From: a virus
Virus record (IMG/VR): IMGVR_UViG_3300043399_000877
Location: 248,001-312,000 of that record
DNA length: 64,000 nucleotides
Reading direction: 5' to 3' (one strand)
Positions within the stretch are counted from its first letter, which is position 1, and each line of letters opens with the position of its first letter. The notes below the pieces were generated by a model. That model ran no database searches. It was given only the letters and a program-made list of their open reading frames with translations, and was not told the DNA's origin. The translations under genes and the position numbers were made by a program. Below, piece after piece: positions 43,203 to 51,760 of this stretch.

Positions 43203-43542
43203 TGCTTACCATCGCTTTTATAAGTTCATAATTCTCTTTTGCCGCCTTTAACGTTGGGTATTTTTCCACCATTTCGGCTAATTTTTTCTCTTCATCCATC
43301 TTCCGCTCAGCCCATTCCACAATGTAATCAAGTCTAGGCCCGAGTGAAACAGTTATGTCAGCACCACCGCATGGCATCCAGCATCCAGTGCGCCCATCCC
43401 AATACTCGAACTTACCATAATTAATGCGTATATTTCCGTCGTTTGGGATAGTGTCACTGGGTTGATACCTTGGTGTATGATTGTTTAAGTGTAGCATTAT
43501 GTTGGCATCGTATGAGCCCACGTTGTCTATAAAAGCGCTCAT
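43195..43542 (-). CDS. Protein of unknown function, related tail to next gene
   Basis: 115 residues. The N-terminal half is strand-rich ('IRINYGKFEYWDGRTGCWMP'); the C-terminal helix contains 'EKYPTLKAAKENYELIKAM', which resembles 'SKYPRLKELKDQYEQEMEK' in the gene at 43539. Overlaps both neighbours. No function recognised. Confidence 0.6.
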   Translation of the reverse strand: MSAFIDNVGSYDANIMLHLNNHTPRYQPSDTIPNDGNIRINYGKFEYWDGRTGCWMPCGGADITVSLGPRLDYIVEWAERKMDEEKKLAEMVEKYPTLKAAKENYELIKAMVSNG

Positions 43543-43859
43543 TTCAGCCTCTCGAATGTACGATACTTTTCCATCTCTTGTTCATATTGATCTTTGAGTT
43601 CCTTTAGACGTGGATATTTCGATTCCATATCCACATCACGCTTTAACAACATCAAAGCATCGCGCATTTCGTCAATTTCTCTCATAACATCTCTACCATT
43701 TACTGTTAATGCAGCAGAAATGCTAACAGTGCGGTCTTTGCCACCACTTACGATTATGGAAGCATCTCCATATCCAGTGCTTGTATAAGACGTATCAATC
43801 TCGTAGACTGATACGCCCGGTGATGTAATGGAACTTTTAGGAATGTTTACGAAGGTCAT
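43539..43859 (-). CDS. Protein of unknown function, related tail to previous gene
   Basis: 106 residues. 'DASIIVSGGKDRTVSISAALTVNG' is a beta region and the C-terminus is a charged helix ('YPRLKELKDQYEQEMEKY'). It overlaps gmd by 23 bases. The shared C-terminal motif with the gene at 43195 suggests an old duplication or a common binding partner. Confidence 0.6.
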   Translation of the reverse strand: MTFVNIPKSSITSPGVSVYEIDTSYTSTGYGDASIIVSGGKDRTVSISAALTVNGRDVMREIDEMRDALMLLKRDVDMESKYPRLKELKDQYEQEMEKYRTFERLK

Positions 43860-44853
43860 TTTCCATCATCTCGCTAACCAAGTCGTCAAACGAGTAATTT
43901 CTATGCCACTTTAAGACAGTTTCTGCCTTCTTGGGATCACCAATTAACAGGTCAACTTCTGCAGGACGATAAAAATTCGGATTAACCTTGACAACAACTT
44001 TGCCATCAATTCGACCAACTTCGTTAACATCGTTGCCTTCCCAGATAATGGTTTTGTTTACGTGACGAACAGCCGATTCCACAAACTCGCGGATTGTGCG
44101 GGTTTCACCAGTTGCAAGCACATAGTTATCAGGCTCTTTATGCTGCAACATCTGCCACATGCCATAAACATAGTCTTTCGCATGACCCCAGTCGCGACGT
44201 GCATTCAAGTTACCTAATTCAACATGCGAACGCTCTCCACGGAACACTTCTGACAATTGATATGTAATCTTTCTAGTCACAAACTCCAACCCACGACGCG
44301 GGCTTTCGTGATTGAAAAGGATACCGTTGCAACCAAACAGTCCATATGACTCTTTGTAGTTTTCAACCGACCAATATGCGAACAACTTGCCAACACCATA
44401 TGGCGATCTCGGATGGAACGGAGTCTTTTCCGATTGTGGAATTTCATGCACCTTGCCGTACAGTTCCGATGTTGAAGCTTGATAGAACTTGGTGTGTGGA
44501 ATCATGTCCAACTGACGTAAAATATCCAAAATTCTCAGTGTACCAAGTGCATTAATGTCGCATGTTTCAACTGGATTTTCAAAGGATACTTTAACGTGAC
44601 TCTGAGCAGCCAAGTTGTAAACTTCATCTGGCTGCGCAATTTTAATAATTTGATACAACGCAGCAGTATCAGTTAAACTTCCGTTATGCAAGTTTAATCT
44701 TGGATGATTAAGAATATTCTTAAGATGATGGCGCTTTTCAAGTGCTCCGCGACGTATAATGCCGTGGACACTGTAACCCTTATCTAGCAGAAGTTCTGCT
44801 AGATAAGAGCCATCTTGTCCGTTTATTCCTGTAATAAGTGCTGACTTCTTCAT
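43837..44853 (-). CDS. gmd: GDP-mannose 4,6-dehydratase
   Basis: 338 residues, the usual length. It converts GDP-mannose to GDP-4-keto-6-deoxymannose for deoxy-sugar synthesis. 'ALITGINGQDGSYLAELLL' is the NADP Rossmann loop; 'QASTSELYGK' and 'SPYGVGKLFAYW' hold the Ser/Tyr/Lys catalytic set; 'NARRDWGHAKDYVYGMW' is a family block. GAGG precedes the ATG. With the glycosyltransferase upstream it implies a deoxysugar on virion or host glycan. Confidence 0.9.
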   Translation of the reverse strand: MKKSALITGINGQDGSYLAELLLDKGYSVHGIIRRGALEKRHHLKNILNHPRLNLHNGSLTDTAALYQIIKIAQPDEVYNLAAQSHVKVSFENPVETCDINALGTLRILDILRQLDMIPHTKFYQASTSELYGKVHEIPQSEKTPFHPRSPYGVGKLFAYWSVENYKESYGLFGCNGILFNHESPRRGLEFVTRKITYQLSEVFRGERSHVELGNLNARRDWGHAKDYVYGMWQMLQHKEPDNYVLATGETRTIREFVESAVRHVNKTIIWEGNDVNEVGRIDGKVVVKVNPNFYRPAEVDLLIGDPKKAETVLKWHRNYSFDDLVSEMMENDLRKHS

Positions 44854-44855
44854 TT

Positions 44856-45932
44856 TTACCTCAATATTTCTCTAACCATTTCAGTCGGGTAAGTATAGTT
44901 TTTCACAATGTGCTCGCATTGAGCCTTATACTCGGCTTCGCGAATATTGTCATAATTATACATGAGATCAGTCAAATAGTCAACAAGTTGTTGCCGATGT
45001 TTCAGATAGGAGTCAAAACTTTCAGTCCATTCTGATGGATACTTAAAACAATCCAAGTAAATTTCCGAATAACAAGCACGATCCGGTACTGCTGGTAATG
45101 CACCGCACATGGTGCCTTCAAGTTGACCATAGCCAAAGTTTTCGTGCAGCGAGCAACTGAACACAATCTTTGATTCTCCCAGCATACGGAAGTAATCATC
45201 CTTGGAAAGTTTCTGATCCTGAGTGATCACATACTCCCAGTCTTGGGGCAGATAGTTAACTAAATCACGGAAAATTTCCGGTTGCTTGTCTGAATTTAGA
45301 CGATGGGTAAACACGATCTGTTTTTTGCGATCGGTGTTGTTCTGGAACGGACGGCACTTCTCTTCAAGGTGTATTGACGGATGGGCTGATTTAACAGCAC
45401 GATCAAAATGCTCCACGGGTATGCCCAGGTTATGCAAGAACATGTCTTTATGGAAATGGCTTGCAAAGTAATTTTGTTTACAAGCATAATACCACGCACG
45501 TTCCTGGTTAAAACTCCATTCCTTGCCAACCTTCATACCCAAAATGTCAGTTGGGTCGTGAGCACCTGCTTCCCAAATGCCGTGAATCTCGACGTCGATA
45601 TCGAGCAACTCGCTCATGTAAATGATCGGGGTGATTACAAAGTTCCATGCGTCCGTAATTAAGAAACGGTCACCGTCCTTTACTTGGTTGGTAGAAAACA
45701 GCCGGCTTATAGCAACCGCTTGAGAACCTTTGTAAATATTTGTTTGTGCAAAATCTAAAAATGCACCTTTTGTAGTCTGGTCAGCAACAGCTTCACCATC
45801 GATAGTTTTTACTTGGAAGTTTTTACCAAGTCTTTGAATTTCTTCGTTGAGGATTTTTGGAATATCCTCATACCATATTGCAGTATAGCGATTAGAAAGC
45901 GGTTCAATAGGTACTACCCAAATTGTGTTCAT
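44856..45932 (-). CDS. Glycosyltransferase-like protein (GT-B type)
   Basis: 358 residues. 'FTHRLNSDKQPEIF' and 'ESKIVFSCSLHENFGYGQLEG' are the donor-site strand and the 'E..G....E' block of GT4/GT1-like glycosyltransferases. The N-terminal half is unlike textbook members but is Rossmann-shaped. AAGGA precedes the ATG. Gmd follows by two bases after its stop. A deoxy-mannose-type donor is plausible. Confidence 0.7.
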   Translation of the reverse strand: MNTIWVVPIEPLSNRYTAIWYEDIPKILNEEIQRLGKNFQVKTIDGEAVADQTTKGAFLDFAQTNIYKGSQAVAISRLFSTNQVKDGDRFLITDAWNFVITPIIYMSELLDIDVEIHGIWEAGAHDPTDILGMKVGKEWSFNQERAWYYACKQNYFASHFHKDMFLHNLGIPVEHFDRAVKSAHPSIHLEEKCRPFQNNTDRKKQIVFTHRLNSDKQPEIFRDLVNYLPQDWEYVITQDQKLSKDDYFRMLGESKIVFSCSLHENFGYGQLEGTMCGALPAVPDRACYSEIYLDCFKYPSEWTESFDSYLKHRQQLVDYLTDLMYNYDNIREAEYKAQCEHIVKNYTYPTEMVREILR

Positions 45933-45956
45933 ATAAATTTTCCTTAAAGAAGAATT

Positions 45957-45980
45957 GGAGGTTATAAGAATATAACCTCC
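45957..45980 (-). terminator. Terminator-like hairpin
   Basis: A perfect 10-base stem (GGAGGTTATA, loop of four) 12 bases after the stop at 45993; on the minus strand the tail is only moderately T-rich. Confidence 0.55.
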
Positions 45981-45992
45981 AAGTAAAAGTTT

Positions 45993-46199
45993 TTAGTGCT
46001 GCTTGTGGTTGTGGCGCTTGTTTCGTTCTTTGTAAGCAGCCTTATTTTGGAATTTCAAGTAAGCCTGCCAGTTATAGTCACGGTTGTTGTAAAGAGCCTT
46101 TTCATCAAAAACTCTACCGTCACCTTCAAACCTGCAAAAGTTTCGATAAGCATCGAGATCGTCGAAAATCTTTTTCACTACAGGATTGGTAATAGCCAT
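45993..46199 (-). CDS. Small basic protein of unknown function
   Basis: 68 residues with an N-terminal helix ('PVVKKIFDDLDAYRNFCRF'), an aromatic middle ('NNRDYNWQAYLKFQNKA') and a Lys/Arg/His tail. It resembles short conserved proteins of T4-like cyanophages. No function known. It lies alone between a promoter candidate and a hairpin, so it may be its own unit. Confidence 0.6.
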   Translation of the reverse strand: MAITNPVVKKIFDDLDAYRNFCRFEGDGRVFDEKALYNNRDYNWQAYLKFQNKAAYKERNKRHNHKQH

Positions 46200-46250
46200 T
46201 GTATTTCCCCATTTAGGTTAGATGTTGAATGTAACCTTTGTTACCCTTAC

Positions 46251-46279
46251 AAGCTAACACATTGCTATTAAATTGTCAA
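46251..46279 (-). promoter_or_regulatory. Possible sigma70-type promoter
   Basis: TTGACA (exact) with TAGCTT 17 bases downstream on the minus strand, 52 bases before the ATG at 46199. The -10 match is weak. Confidence 0.38.
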
Positions 46280-46297
46280 CTAAAATAACGATCAAGT

Positions 46298-46654
46298 TTA
46301 TTCTGGAATATACTTGATAATACCATCAGACTCGCCGTCTTCTGACACCACAATAGTGTATTCACGATCCGCACCGTAAAGCGGAATAAGATGCTGTTCT
46401 AAAATTTCATTTGCTATCATTTCACAACTTTTATGATCCATGTTTCCGTTTTTAATGAAATCACGCAGAGCCCATTTTACTAAGAAAAATTCTAACTCTC
46501 GATCATGGTGTGTAACCGATGCAGTTACTTCTACTTTAAACATGTGCCTGTGATCAACTTCTAGAAATTTAATTCTAGGATCAATTTCTCCTGCATTTGG
46601 GTAACGATGGAAGCCTTCAAATTCAGTTCTTACTGTTATATAACTCTTTATCAT
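46298..46654 (-). CDS. QueD/PTPS-like protein
   Basis: 118 residues from ATG 46654 (AGAG upstream), the family length; ATG 46720 would add 22 unusual residues. 'FEGFHRYP' gives H16, and 'VDHRHMF' gives H35 and H37, matching the three zinc ligands of QueD (H16, H31, H33 in E. coli). 'SCEMIANEI' and 'IVVSEDGES' fit the C-terminal blocks. The catalytic Cys four residues before the HxH is Leu here. It may make 6-carboxy-tetrahydropterin by another residue, or only bind pterin. Confidence 0.6.
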   Translation of the reverse strand: MIKSYITVRTEFEGFHRYPNAGEIDPRIKFLEVDHRHMFKVEVTASVTHHDRELEFFLVKWALRDFIKNGNMDHKSCEMIANEILEQHLIPLYGADREYTIVVSEDGESDGIIKYIPE

Positions 46655-46725
46655 ACTTAACTCTTTTAATTTTCTTAAAATATATGCATGGTAACGCTCT
46701 TGATGTTGTTCACCATGCATAACTA

Positions 46726-46932
46726 TTACTCGCTTGACGTACCCATTTTGCTCATAATGCGATGAATTTCATCCTTGAGCCAAAGTTTTTGAGTTTTTAA
46801 CTTATATACTTCCGGAGAAGTATTAAGGTTTCCGTACTCACGTTCGATATATTCATCTAATTCTCGGTGTTTACGAATTAGTTCTTCAAGATGTGTACTG
46901 TCTTTATCAATCTGCGCAGCGTAATTGCTCAT
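46726..46932 (-). CDS. DUF465/YdcH-like small helical protein
   Basis: 68 residues. 'LIRKHRELDEYIEREYG' and 'YKLKTQKLWLKDEIHRIM' match the DUF465 (YdcH) pattern of two helices ending in LKxxKLxLKDEI. The start ATG 46932 overlaps the DpdA-like gene by 26 bases; longer in-frame starts lie inside that gene. No role known in phage. Confidence 0.68.
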   Translation of the reverse strand: MSNYAAQIDKDSTHLEELIRKHRELDEYIEREYGNLNTSPEVYKLKTQKLWLKDEIHRIMSKMGTSSE

Positions 46933-48595
46933 TTTCCAATGCCTCAAGGTTTTCAATTTCGTCGTCATCAAAGTCTTCTGAATGGCTTTCAGTTTCCACT
47001 TCTTCCACCTTGGGAGGTTCGATGACGTTAAACAATGCACTAAAGCTGGTTCTAGCGTTAATGCTTTTAATTCCAGTTTTACCACGAGCAGCGTTCCCTG
47101 GGATACCCATCCAATAACGATTGTGCTCGTCTATGAGCTCAAGTGCTCGGTCACGATCTGATGTAGCAAATATATCCTCAACAATATCTTTAAAGAACTT
47201 TTGATCAAACTTGCTACCAGACAACATGCTCGGATAAATTCCGTTATCGTATTGTCTGTTTGCTTCCTGAACTGCGTTAATGTGCATCCAGATGTTATGA
47301 CCCATTTGTATTGCATAACTGAAGCTATCCCAACTTGTTCTACCAATCTTATCGATTTTGTTAAAGTCAGGTAGCACGTTGTAATGCTCTGGGTTACGGA
47401 GATCGAACGGTACGCCACCGAGTTCAGCATCAGTTTTTCTAACACCTGGTTTGTAATGACAGATGTCACTTACTTTGAGACCGGCGCTTATGGGGCTGTC
47501 TTCAAATACTTTAAAATAGTTGTCTTGAAGAACTGCGTCTCTGTACAAACGATTGTCAAGGGCATACTTTTTGTCATCAACAGCCTTAAGCATCCTATAC
47601 AACCACTTGGAATTCGGTGGAGTTTCTGTTTGAAGATAAATCTGCCCGTTTGCAGTTGCAAGGAATGGACTTGCACAGTCAAAAGTTATAAGGAAATTTT
47701 CGTTGTGATATTTTCTAATAGCTCGTTGAATGTCAGTAAAAGCAACAGCCCACTCAAGCCTACTGGTTCCCAGGAAGTGTACAACATCTTGGTATCCCTT
47801 TTCTAGCAGACCATCAAAGCGCATCATAACCAGACGCTTTAGTGCAAGGTGCAAATCACAAGTGTGTTGACCACCCATACTCCAACCATTAAAGTGATTG
47901 TTTGGATATATCTTGGGATCAGCATAACGCTTCATGATGTTGTACCAGTTGTCGGCGTCAGCGTGGTTTTCACCCTGTAAAACAGTCAAAAACTTACAGT
48001 TACCGTTTCTTCTACGGATCCAGTCTTCGTTGTTGTACATAGTAGCTGAGACGGCTTCCTGATAGGTGGTAATACCAGTTTTCTCTTTACCCTTGGTTGA
48101 ACGTGTAAGGATCCAGGTCGGAGTATCGAGTGTCATTCCGTAATCCATATAAGTGTCCATCCACTCCAACACCTGTGTGCGTTTTGCGTGTGCTTTTGGA
48201 CAATTGGGATCCTTCCAGTCAGCTTCCCAAACACCTTGACCGATCTGATAGCCACCACTATCACCCAGTAGCCAACTATTTTGACGGTCGCGGTTGCGAA
48301 TCATATCCTCTCTCGCATCAAACTTGTTGATGTCCAGGTTTGCATGACCTGCTGAGTACAGGCTCCATTTGTAATTAAACATTCCCTCTTTGGGGTTTAG
48401 ATAATTTAGACTTTCGACACCGTTGGGAAAGTTAGATGGTATTCTTGCAGGATCTACGTATTGTTCGTGACGCTGCTTGCCCACATACGTTGCATAAAAT
48501 CCACTAAGTGCCGGCAAAAATACGGCATAGTCTTTTTGAGCAGTGGTCAAGTCAGTATTCATTACTCTCTGCTCGTTATTGTTTTCATTTGTCAT
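46907..48595 (-). CDS. dpdA: DpdA-like DNA-guanine transglycosylase (TGT superfamily)
   Basis: 562 residues. TGT-type blocks are clear: 'LLGDSGGYQIGQG', 'FLTVLQGENHADADNWY', 'GWSMGGQHTC', 'VHFLGTSRLEW' and 'LITFDCASPF', where the Asp of FDC aligns with the TGT nucleophile. The C-terminal zinc site of tRNA-type TGT is not evident. This suits DpdA, which exchanges guanine in DNA for a 7-deazaguanine. Start may be 48595 or 48562; the second has GAGAG closer. Ends in an acidic tail overlapping the small gene at 46726. Confidence 0.78.
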   Translation of the reverse strand: MTNENNNEQRVMNTDLTTAQKDYAVFLPALSGFYATYVGKQRHEQYVDPARIPSNFPNGVESLNYLNPKEGMFNYKWSLYSAGHANLDINKFDAREDMIRNRDRQNSWLLGDSGGYQIGQGVWEADWKDPNCPKAHAKRTQVLEWMDTYMDYGMTLDTPTWILTRSTKGKEKTGITTYQEAVSATMYNNEDWIRRRNGNCKFLTVLQGENHADADNWYNIMKRYADPKIYPNNHFNGWSMGGQHTCDLHLALKRLVMMRFDGLLEKGYQDVVHFLGTSRLEWAVAFTDIQRAIRKYHNENFLITFDCASPFLATANGQIYLQTETPPNSKWLYRMLKAVDDKKYALDNRLYRDAVLQDNYFKVFEDSPISAGLKVSDICHYKPGVRKTDAELGGVPFDLRNPEHYNVLPDFNKIDKIGRTSWDSFSYAIQMGHNIWMHINAVQEANRQYDNGIYPSMLSGSKFDQKFFKDIVEDIFATSDRDRALELIDEHNRYWMGIPGNAARGKTGIKSINARTSFSALFNVIEPPKVEEVETESHSEDFDDDEIENLEALENEQLRCAD

Positions 48596-49034
48596 CGCTG
48601 TCGATGGACTCCTTATAATTCCAAGATTGTAACCTTGAGCTCAACAACTTTTTAAGATCTTCTTCAGTAATACTTGAAGAAATAGGAGTTGTTGAAGATG
48701 AAGATATGCCAGTGGTACTTGTCACAACCCAAGGTGCATACGTGGTACCCGGGAACGACGGATACGTGTTAGGTGATGTCGGGTATGACGGATATGATGT
48801 ATTCGGAGTTTGACGAATGACGGCAATTTCACTACGCATCACTGCCACCTGCATTTTCAAATCATCTATCATTCTTTTAAGGTCATGAAGAGGACCTTTG
48901 TTGGGTTTTTCTTCTTGTGGCTCGACAATGCTAACCACAAGAAGAAGGTTCTTAAGTGCCTTTTTGACTGCTGGATTATCGGACGACAACGCATAATCAA
49001 AAAGCTTTAGTAAATCTTCAAAGTCCTCGTTCAT
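48585..49034 (-). CDS. Protein with Pro/Ser/Thr-rich linker, unknown function
   Basis: 149 residues. Helical first part ('LLKLFDYALSSDNPAVKKAL'), a coiled-coil segment ('DLKRMIDDLKMQVAVMRSEI'), a repetitive Ser/Thr/Pro/Tyr linker with 'YPSYPTSPNTYPSFPG', then a short acidic helix. It overlaps the DpdA-like gene and follows the clamp gene. Function unknown. Confidence 0.6.
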   Translation of the reverse strand: MNEDFEDLLKLFDYALSSDNPAVKKALKNLLLVVSIVEPQEEKPNKGPLHDLKRMIDDLKMQVAVMRSEIAVIRQTPNTSYPSYPTSPNTYPSFPGTTYAPWVVTSTTGISSSSTTPISSSITEEDLKKLLSSRLQSWNYKESIDSDDK

Positions 49035-49044
49035 GCAACTCTCC

Positions 49045-49776
49045 TTACTTTTGTGCAGCAGGTATAATAAAATCGTATTTAATCAATTGTGAGTCAACAG
49101 TAATTTTAATAGCACCGCTGTCAGTTATATACATCTGCTTGTCGCCGTCCAGTTGGAGAATTGAAAGCAAGTGCGAAATAGGCCAATAAAAATTGTTGTT
49201 TGTGGTGCCTTCGATATTGGGTTCAAAGACAAATTCACCAGCGTGGCTAGTTGCATCACCAAAGTAAAAAACCAAGTTTCCGTCTTTTACTTTAAGTTGG
49301 CAAAAAGTTTCGCCAGTGTGTGCGCCAGCCATGTTCTTCAGCCTGTTAATTGATGCAAGACTGGGAGTAAATTCCAAGTTCCACTTTGCACCCTTGAACT
49401 CAACCTTCTTGAGCTTTTCGTCAAGAACGTTCTTGTTTACAAAGCGATAAGTGTTGGTAAAGTCGCCAGCCTTGTTTTCAAACTTTGCATAAACTGGAAC
49501 AACCACACCGTTACGCTCTTCACTCTTAATAGTGATCTTAGCGTCTTCGCGGTATTCGTTATTCTTAACCAAATAAGCCAGTTTGCCGAGATCTGCAATA
49601 CCAAAAACTCCGGTAAAGTCAGGAACAGTCTCGTGTGTTTTTGCAAGCAAGATAAGAGACAGGTCTTCAGAAACACTGTCAATAGAAACACCGTCGGTTT
49701 CGTGAGTTAATCTCAGCATGTTTAAAACGCCCACAGGCTGAGCATGTGTGACGATATCAGTTAAAATAGAAAGCAT
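49045..49776 (-). CDS. 45: Sliding clamp, T4 gp45-like
   Basis: 243 residues, near T4 gp45 (228). The clamp encircles DNA, holds the polymerase and in T4 also activates late transcription. Two repeated alternating beta/alpha halves are visible ('VYAKFENKAGDFTNTYRF', 'LVFYFGDATSHAGEFVFEPN'), and 'ITDSGAIKITVDSQLIKYDFIIPA' is typical of the gp45 C-terminus. GGAG precedes the ATG, with a sigma70-like promoter upstream. Confidence 0.84.
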   Translation of the reverse strand: MLSILTDIVTHAQPVGVLNMLRLTHETDGVSIDSVSEDLSLILLAKTHETVPDFTGVFGIADLGKLAYLVKNNEYREDAKITIKSEERNGVVVPVYAKFENKAGDFTNTYRFVNKNVLDEKLKKVEFKGAKWNLEFTPSLASINRLKNMAGAHTGETFCQLKVKDGNLVFYFGDATSHAGEFVFEPNIEGTTNNNFYWPISHLLSILQLDGDKQMYITDSGAIKITVDSQLIKYDFIIPAAQK

Positions 49777-49799
49777 ATATAAATCTCCGTTATATTCTT

Positions 49800-49827
49800 A
49801 TAGTAAATTAAAGTTGCGAAAAGTCAA
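49800..49827 (-). promoter_or_regulatory. Sigma70-type promoter for the clamp gene
   Basis: TTGACT and TACTAT separated by 16 bases on the minus strand, 24 bases before the ATG at 49776. Same TTGACT -35 form as at 35277 and 55386. Confidence 0.5.
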
Positions 49828-49835
49828 GTAATAAG

Positions 49836-50597
49836 TTATTTTCGTATCGTTTTGTTATAATCGACAGCCGCTCTAAGTGTATTTAGATCGACACCTTTTT
49901 TCTCTGCCATATTTAGAAGAGCAGCAGTATCTTTGGGGAAGCAATATCCACCCCAACCACGAAAACCAAGCTCTGGATGAACAAAAGTGTGGCTGTCACC
50001 AATTCTTGGATCTTTTATCAAACCGTCGCGCACAGCATAGAAGTCTAATCCAGATGCATTACAAAAATCAAACATTTCGTTAAAAAAACTTAACTTGGTT
50101 GCAAGAAAAGAGTTTTCAAAATATTTGATAGCAATACAATTTTCTATGCTGTATTCATAAAAGATTAAATCAGGATATACTCGTATGAAAAAATCCTTCC
50201 AAAAATCGCACATAGGCCCATTAGACAGTATAGTGTATTTTAGATTTTGCATATCTTCCACTGCGCTCTCTGCTCTTAAAAATTCTGGAGAGAACGTTAT
50301 CGAATGATCGGGGAATTGGTCACGTATTGTTTGTAATCCTTCAAGATCAATCGTGCTTTTTATTAATATCGGAACTGAAGCAGGGGTGTCGTTTATGACA
50401 TCGATCACGTTACTGATATCGCAACTGCCATCCGAAGACGGCGGAGTTGATACACAACAAATTACACCATCGATGTGGTGTAAATCGGATATATTATTAA
50501 CGTTGTATTTTGGATCAACAATAAAAAGATTATAATGATCTTTTAGCGATTCAAAAAACGCCTGGCCAACAAAGCCATAACCAGCAATTACATACAT
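49836..50597 (-). CDS. Short UDP-glucose-dehydrogenase-like protein
   Basis: 253 residues. 'VIAGYGFVGQAFFESL' (Rossmann), 'SPEFLRAESA' and 'GWGGYCFPKD' with the catalytic Cys are family motifs. It lacks the C-terminal UDP-binding domain of full enzymes such as the 408-residue one at 193, as in other short phage versions. It may pair with another protein or use a different donor. Weak ribosome site. Confidence 0.75.
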   Translation of the reverse strand: MYVIAGYGFVGQAFFESLKDHYNLFIVDPKYNVNNISDLHHIDGVICCVSTPPSSDGSCDISNVIDVINDTPASVPILIKSTIDLEGLQTIRDQFPDHSITFSPEFLRAESAVEDMQNLKYTILSNGPMCDFWKDFFIRVYPDLIFYEYSIENCIAIKYFENSFLATKLSFFNEMFDFCNASGLDFYAVRDGLIKDPRIGDSHTFVHPELGFRGWGGYCFPKDTAALLNMAEKKGVDLNTLRAAVDYNKTIRK

Positions 50598-50600
50598 TGA

Positions 50601-51344
50601 TTATTCCGCTATTTTTGCTTCCACAAGGTATTGTAGTGTTTCAAAAGTATCCCGCCAGTCCTTAACACTAAAAGTACGACCGTTTTGCAGCTTTTCTACT
50701 GCTGATGCGATGGAATGGTCGTTACCACCGGGCTCGGTGCGATCACCAAAAAAGAATATTTTAGATTCTTTTTTAAAGTCATTCAGTACTTGGCTCTTAT
50801 CACAACCTCTTGGGAATATGTCTAGCCCTGTTTCACCACCTATTTGAGCATGCAATTCTGGAAAACGAAGATTAAACTCTTGAGCAATTTGTGCTCGCTC
50901 ACCAGTTTCAATGTCCCACTTACGATACATTAGTCGTTCACCTAGAGTTGCACCCCTGCCCACGATGCTAAAATTAACAGTTCCGGTTCTTATTTCTATG
51001 TGGGTACCGGTCCTAAGTGGAAATTTACTAGCCTTGAGATGCTCAAGTAACCAGCGTTCAACTTCTATTCCCATGCGCCAATCGTTTTGGAATATGCGAT
51101 GCCCTTTGGTCCAGACTTCATTACCAGAACAATTATATACACGTTCAACACTTAGGCATAGATCGATACCCAACTGTTCAATAGTTTTATTATAGTCGCT
51201 TCCGGTTACCAGGTATACTCTATTTCTTCTACAAAAATCAAGGAACCATTCTTCAAAATTTGCATCTATTTTTCCCCTGCTGGGGGTAAGTGTGCCGTCT
51301 ACGTCAAATAAAAAATTATTTGTTGTTTTTGTTTGCTGCGTCAT
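50601..51344 (-). CDS. Eukaryotic-type phosphomannomutase-like HAD protein
   Basis: 247 residues. 'FLFDVDGTLTPSRG' is the HAD nucleophile motif, 'FFFGDRTEPGGNDHSIAS' the acidic motif, and 'NFSIVGRGATLGER' with 'GGETGLDIFPRGCDKSQVL' matches the cap of alpha-phosphomannomutases of the PMM type. It would turn mannose-6-P into mannose-1-P, feeding GDP-mannose to gmd. ATG 51344 is preferred to an upstream GTG (51356). Confidence 0.78.
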   Translation of the reverse strand: MTQQTKTTNNFLFDVDGTLTPSRGKIDANFEEWFLDFCRRNRVYLVTGSDYNKTIEQLGIDLCLSVERVYNCSGNEVWTKGHRIFQNDWRMGIEVERWLLEHLKASKFPLRTGTHIEIRTGTVNFSIVGRGATLGERLMYRKWDIETGERAQIAQEFNLRFPELHAQIGGETGLDIFPRGCDKSQVLNDFKKESKIFFFGDRTEPGGNDHSIASAVEKLQNGRTFSVKDWRDTFETLQYLVEAKIAE

Positions 51345-51759
51345 TGTCAATCTCACTTTCCACTACACGCTTTCTGAGGTCACTGCTGCTAAAACGATGA
51401 TCCCGTTTGTTAAAATATAAGTCAATTCCACGTTTTTTGCATATATCACGCCCGGTAAACTCTTTTTCTCTGTACTCTTCACCGAGTATTCTCACATCAA
51501 TTCTATACAAATTTAAAATGTCTTCAAGATCACGTTCAGATGCATAAGGTATTATTTCGTCAACATACTTTACGCCCTTGAGCTGTGTATATCTTTCAAC
51601 AATACTCTGGACCGGAGAGTTTTTATTCCTCCGGTCCAAGCTAGGATCTAGTTGCAATCCGCAAATCAAGTAATCACACTGTTCTTTTGCTTCGCGTAGC
51701 ATTTGAACATGTCCAGCATGCAACAAATCAAATGCAGAGGCAGTAAATCCCACTCTCAT
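51316..51759 (-). CDS. Cytidylyltransferase-like nucleotidyltransferase
   Basis: 147 residues. 'FTASAFDLLHAGHVQML' holds the HxGH motif and 'RFSSSDLRKRV' the second nucleotide-binding motif of the TagD/RfaE-C/glycerol-3-P cytidylyltransferase group. It would activate a sugar-phosphate or alditol-phosphate with a nucleotide. Start ATG 51759 lies one base after the polymerase stop. Substrate unresolved. Confidence 0.76.
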   Translation of the reverse strand: MRVGFTASAFDLLHAGHVQMLREAKEQCDYLICGLQLDPSLDRRNKNSPVQSIVERYTQLKGVKYVDEIIPYASERDLEDILNLYRIDVRILGEEYREKEFTGRDICKKRGIDLYFNKRDHRFSSSDLRKRVVESEIDNDAANKNNK

Positions 51760-51760
51760 T

